DNA of 35,049 nucleotides from DAIMZI01 sp036734025 (GTDB lineage: Bacteria; Pseudomonadota; Alphaproteobacteria; Rhizobiales; Rhodomicrobiaceae). The number at the start of each line of letters is the position of its first letter. Position 1 is the first letter of the stretch. Shown here one piece after another: positions 33,779 to 35,049 of this stretch. The notes below the pieces were generated by a model. It ran no database searches. It saw nothing but the letters and a program-made list of their open reading frames with translations, and was not told the origin of the DNA. Location: assembly GCA_036734025.1 (NCBI GenBank), contig DAIMZI010000020.1, forward strand, positions 1 through 35,049, written 5' to 3'. Both the position numbers and the translations under genes were made by a program.

Positions 33779-34867
33779 CTATTGGACTAAGTCGCCATAC
33801 TGTCTTACCCTGTCAAGAAAAGTTGTGACGAGAGCATCATCGATTTCACTCAAATCAGTGAACACGGCGCCATTCGGAAATTCAAAACGCTCTTTCCCAT
33901 CTTCAAGTTGATAAAAATCCAATATACGCCCTTTATTTATATTTCTGAAATATATTGAAAATTTTTCAATCCAATCCTTTTTGTCAATTTGCTGTATCAA
34001 ATCAAAAGAAACTAATGAATTAGTATTGTGCGCCAACTTGTTTTTGCAATAATTGAAAATTTCTATCTCTCTATCGGTGGTTATTATTCTGGGGTCTTGA
34101 TCCTTAGAGTTTTGATGCTGATCAGAAAATCCTATTTTCCCGCCTTTTTTTGAAATTTTTTCAAAAATATTGCGCCCTAAAGATTCAATAAATCCTTCCA
34201 TTATTATAGGCCTAAATGAATTAATCATTTTCTGACTAATCCTGCCAAGCCCTTGCTCCTTTAAAGCTAGTCTGCAAAGCTCATCGGAGGGGTGTGTTAG
34301 CTGATTGAGCCACCATAATTGGAGCCGCTTTTCAACAAGACTCAGTTTGGCAATTTCTCTAATGGCTTCTCGATCGAAATTTTCCTTCCGTAAAATATCG
34401 AGAATTTGATAATCACGATCAGTAACTCCATTTTCGGCAATTTCCTTTGTATTTATTACGGCGAATGGTTCGGCATCCATCCTGTGTCGAATATCAACGT
34501 TTGTAAAAAATATATATTTTATTCCATTTGTGAGTATTCCAACAAATACTCTATCCATATCGTCAAAATATCTTCTTAATTGACCTTGTTCATCTCTTAA
34601 TTTTGAACTCAGAGGTTTGCACTCAATGGCAATAAAATAATCATCATCAGTTTTAATAGCGTAATCAACTCTGCTCCTTTCTCCATTTGGCCCAGCTATG
34701 CGCAATTCTGGCAGAACTACGCCAGGTTGCCTGGTATCATATCCTAGCAAAAACAAAAAAGGATCGATCAGATAATTCTTGACTGACTGTTCATTAGGGC
34801 AGCGCATCATTGCATCTACAGCATAATTGGAGTGATCAAAAATAGATTTTCGAAATTTTTTCGACAT
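33779..34867 (-). CDS. Stand-alone protein with HSDR_N-like PD-(D/E)XK nuclease domain
   Basis: 362 residues. The N-terminal domain reads E54LRI, RVDYAI (D68) and FIAIECKPL (E82-x-K84), the D...ExK pattern of the type I restriction HSDR_N domain, a PD-(D/E)XK nuclease fold. No DEAD-box helicase follows, so it is not a full HsdR. The C-terminal 200 residues are Lys/Ile/Asn-rich and unrecognised. The gene is much AT-richer than its neighbours, which indicates transfer. No hsdM or hsdS accompanies it in the window. Similar stand-alone proteins are common and of unknown role; defence, or control of foreign DNA, is only inferred. Confidence 0.8.
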   Translation of the reverse strand: MSKKFRKSIFDHSNYAVDAMMRCPNEQSVKNYLIDPFLFLLGYDTRQPGVVLPELRIAGPNGERSRVDYAIKTDDDYFIAIECKPLSSKLRDEQGQLRRYFDDMDRVFVGILTNGIKYIFFTNVDIRHRMDAEPFAVINTKEIAENGVTDRDYQILDILRKENFDREAIREIAKLSLVEKRLQLWWLNQLTHPSDELCRLALKEQGLGRISQKMINSFRPIIMEGFIESLGRNIFEKISKKGGKIGFSDQHQNSKDQDPRIITTDREIEIFNYCKNKLAHNTNSLVSFDLIQQIDKKDWIEKFSIYFRNINKGRILDFYQLEDGKERFEFPNGAVFTDLSEIDDALVTTFLDRVRQYGDLVQ

Positions 34868-34906
34868 GACCTGATTTCCGGATGTTCAGATTTTTCAACC
34901 CATGTA

Positions 34907-34925
34907 ATTTACATAATATGTAAAT
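34907..34925. promoter_or_regulatory. Perfect 19-bp palindrome upstream of the HSDR_N gene
   Basis: ATTTACATA and TATGTAAAT are exact reverse complements around a single A. The centre lies about 49 bp upstream of the start codon (ATG at 34867), a promoter-proximal position suited to a dimeric repressor or controller protein. Confidence 0.55.
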
Positions 34926-34966
34926 CAAATATGGCTCATCCCGTCAAACTCTACTTGAAGTTCATG

Positions 34967-35049
34967 TCACACCTCGATCACCGCCTTGCCACCTCGCGGC
35001 GACTCCGCTAACCAAATCCCATGAACCAAACTCCGCCACCGCCCCCCGC
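34967..35049 (-). CDS. Possible C-terminal end of an unidentified protein (partial)
   Basis: A 27-codon open stretch on the minus strand enters from the right edge and ends at TGA (34969..34967). The tail reads ...ESPRGGKAVIEV. The composition is high-GC again, unlike the island gene. The fragment is too short to identify and may be chance. Confidence 0.25.
   Translation of the reverse strand, partial: GGRWRSLVHGIWLAESPRGGKAVIEV

Overview
The window is a high-GC bacterial chromosome segment, most likely from an alphaproteobacterium. The supporting genes are a CpdR-type receiver, an IalB-family secreted protein, a UbiH-type hydroxylase and an ethylmalonyl-CoA mutase (MeaA/Ecm). The genus cannot be fixed from the sequence alone. 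No rRNA, tRNA, CRISPR array, transposase or integrase was seen.

Positions 1-10190 form a lithotrophy-type block. On the minus strand, in transcription order, are soxY, soxZ, soxB, coxG, coxS, coxL, coxM, a MoxR/CoxD-type AAA+ ATPase and the first 32 codons of a probable coxE. Divergent from soxY, on the plus strand, are soxA and soxX, closed by a strong intrinsic terminator. The molybdenum hydroxylase has the S-L-M gene order and the AYRGAGR active-site loop of form II (CO-dehydrogenase-like) enzymes, so CO as its substrate is uncertain. SoxAX, SoxYZ and SoxB are present, but soxCD is not in the window. This is compatible with a truncated Sox pathway unless soxCD lies elsewhere.

Positions 10191-25290 are mostly core and metabolic genes. 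They comprise an hsp20 gene preceded by a perfect FNR/FixK-type box, smpB and dapA, a lytic transglycosylase, an alpha/beta hydrolase, an IalB-family protein, a peptide-type solute-binding protein followed by an acyl-CoA synthetase, ethylmalonyl-CoA mutase, three small membrane proteins and a UbiH-type monooxygenase.

Positions 25265-33711 hold a coiled-coil membrane protein of unknown function, a secreted hypothetical protein, a YjbQ-family protein, cpdR, tyrS, anmK broken by a single in-frame TGA, a metallo-beta-lactamase-fold hydrolase, recO and a GNAT acetyltransferase.

From about 33735 the base composition changes sharply. One 60-base line inside the next gene has 14 G/C bases, against 41 of 60 just before it. 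This AT-rich stretch carries a single gene with a type I restriction HSDR_N-like (PD-(D/E)XK) N-terminus, preceded by a perfect 19-bp palindrome. It looks like recently acquired DNA, possibly a stand-alone defence or DNA-processing gene. High-GC sequence returns at the right edge, with a possible 3' end of another gene.
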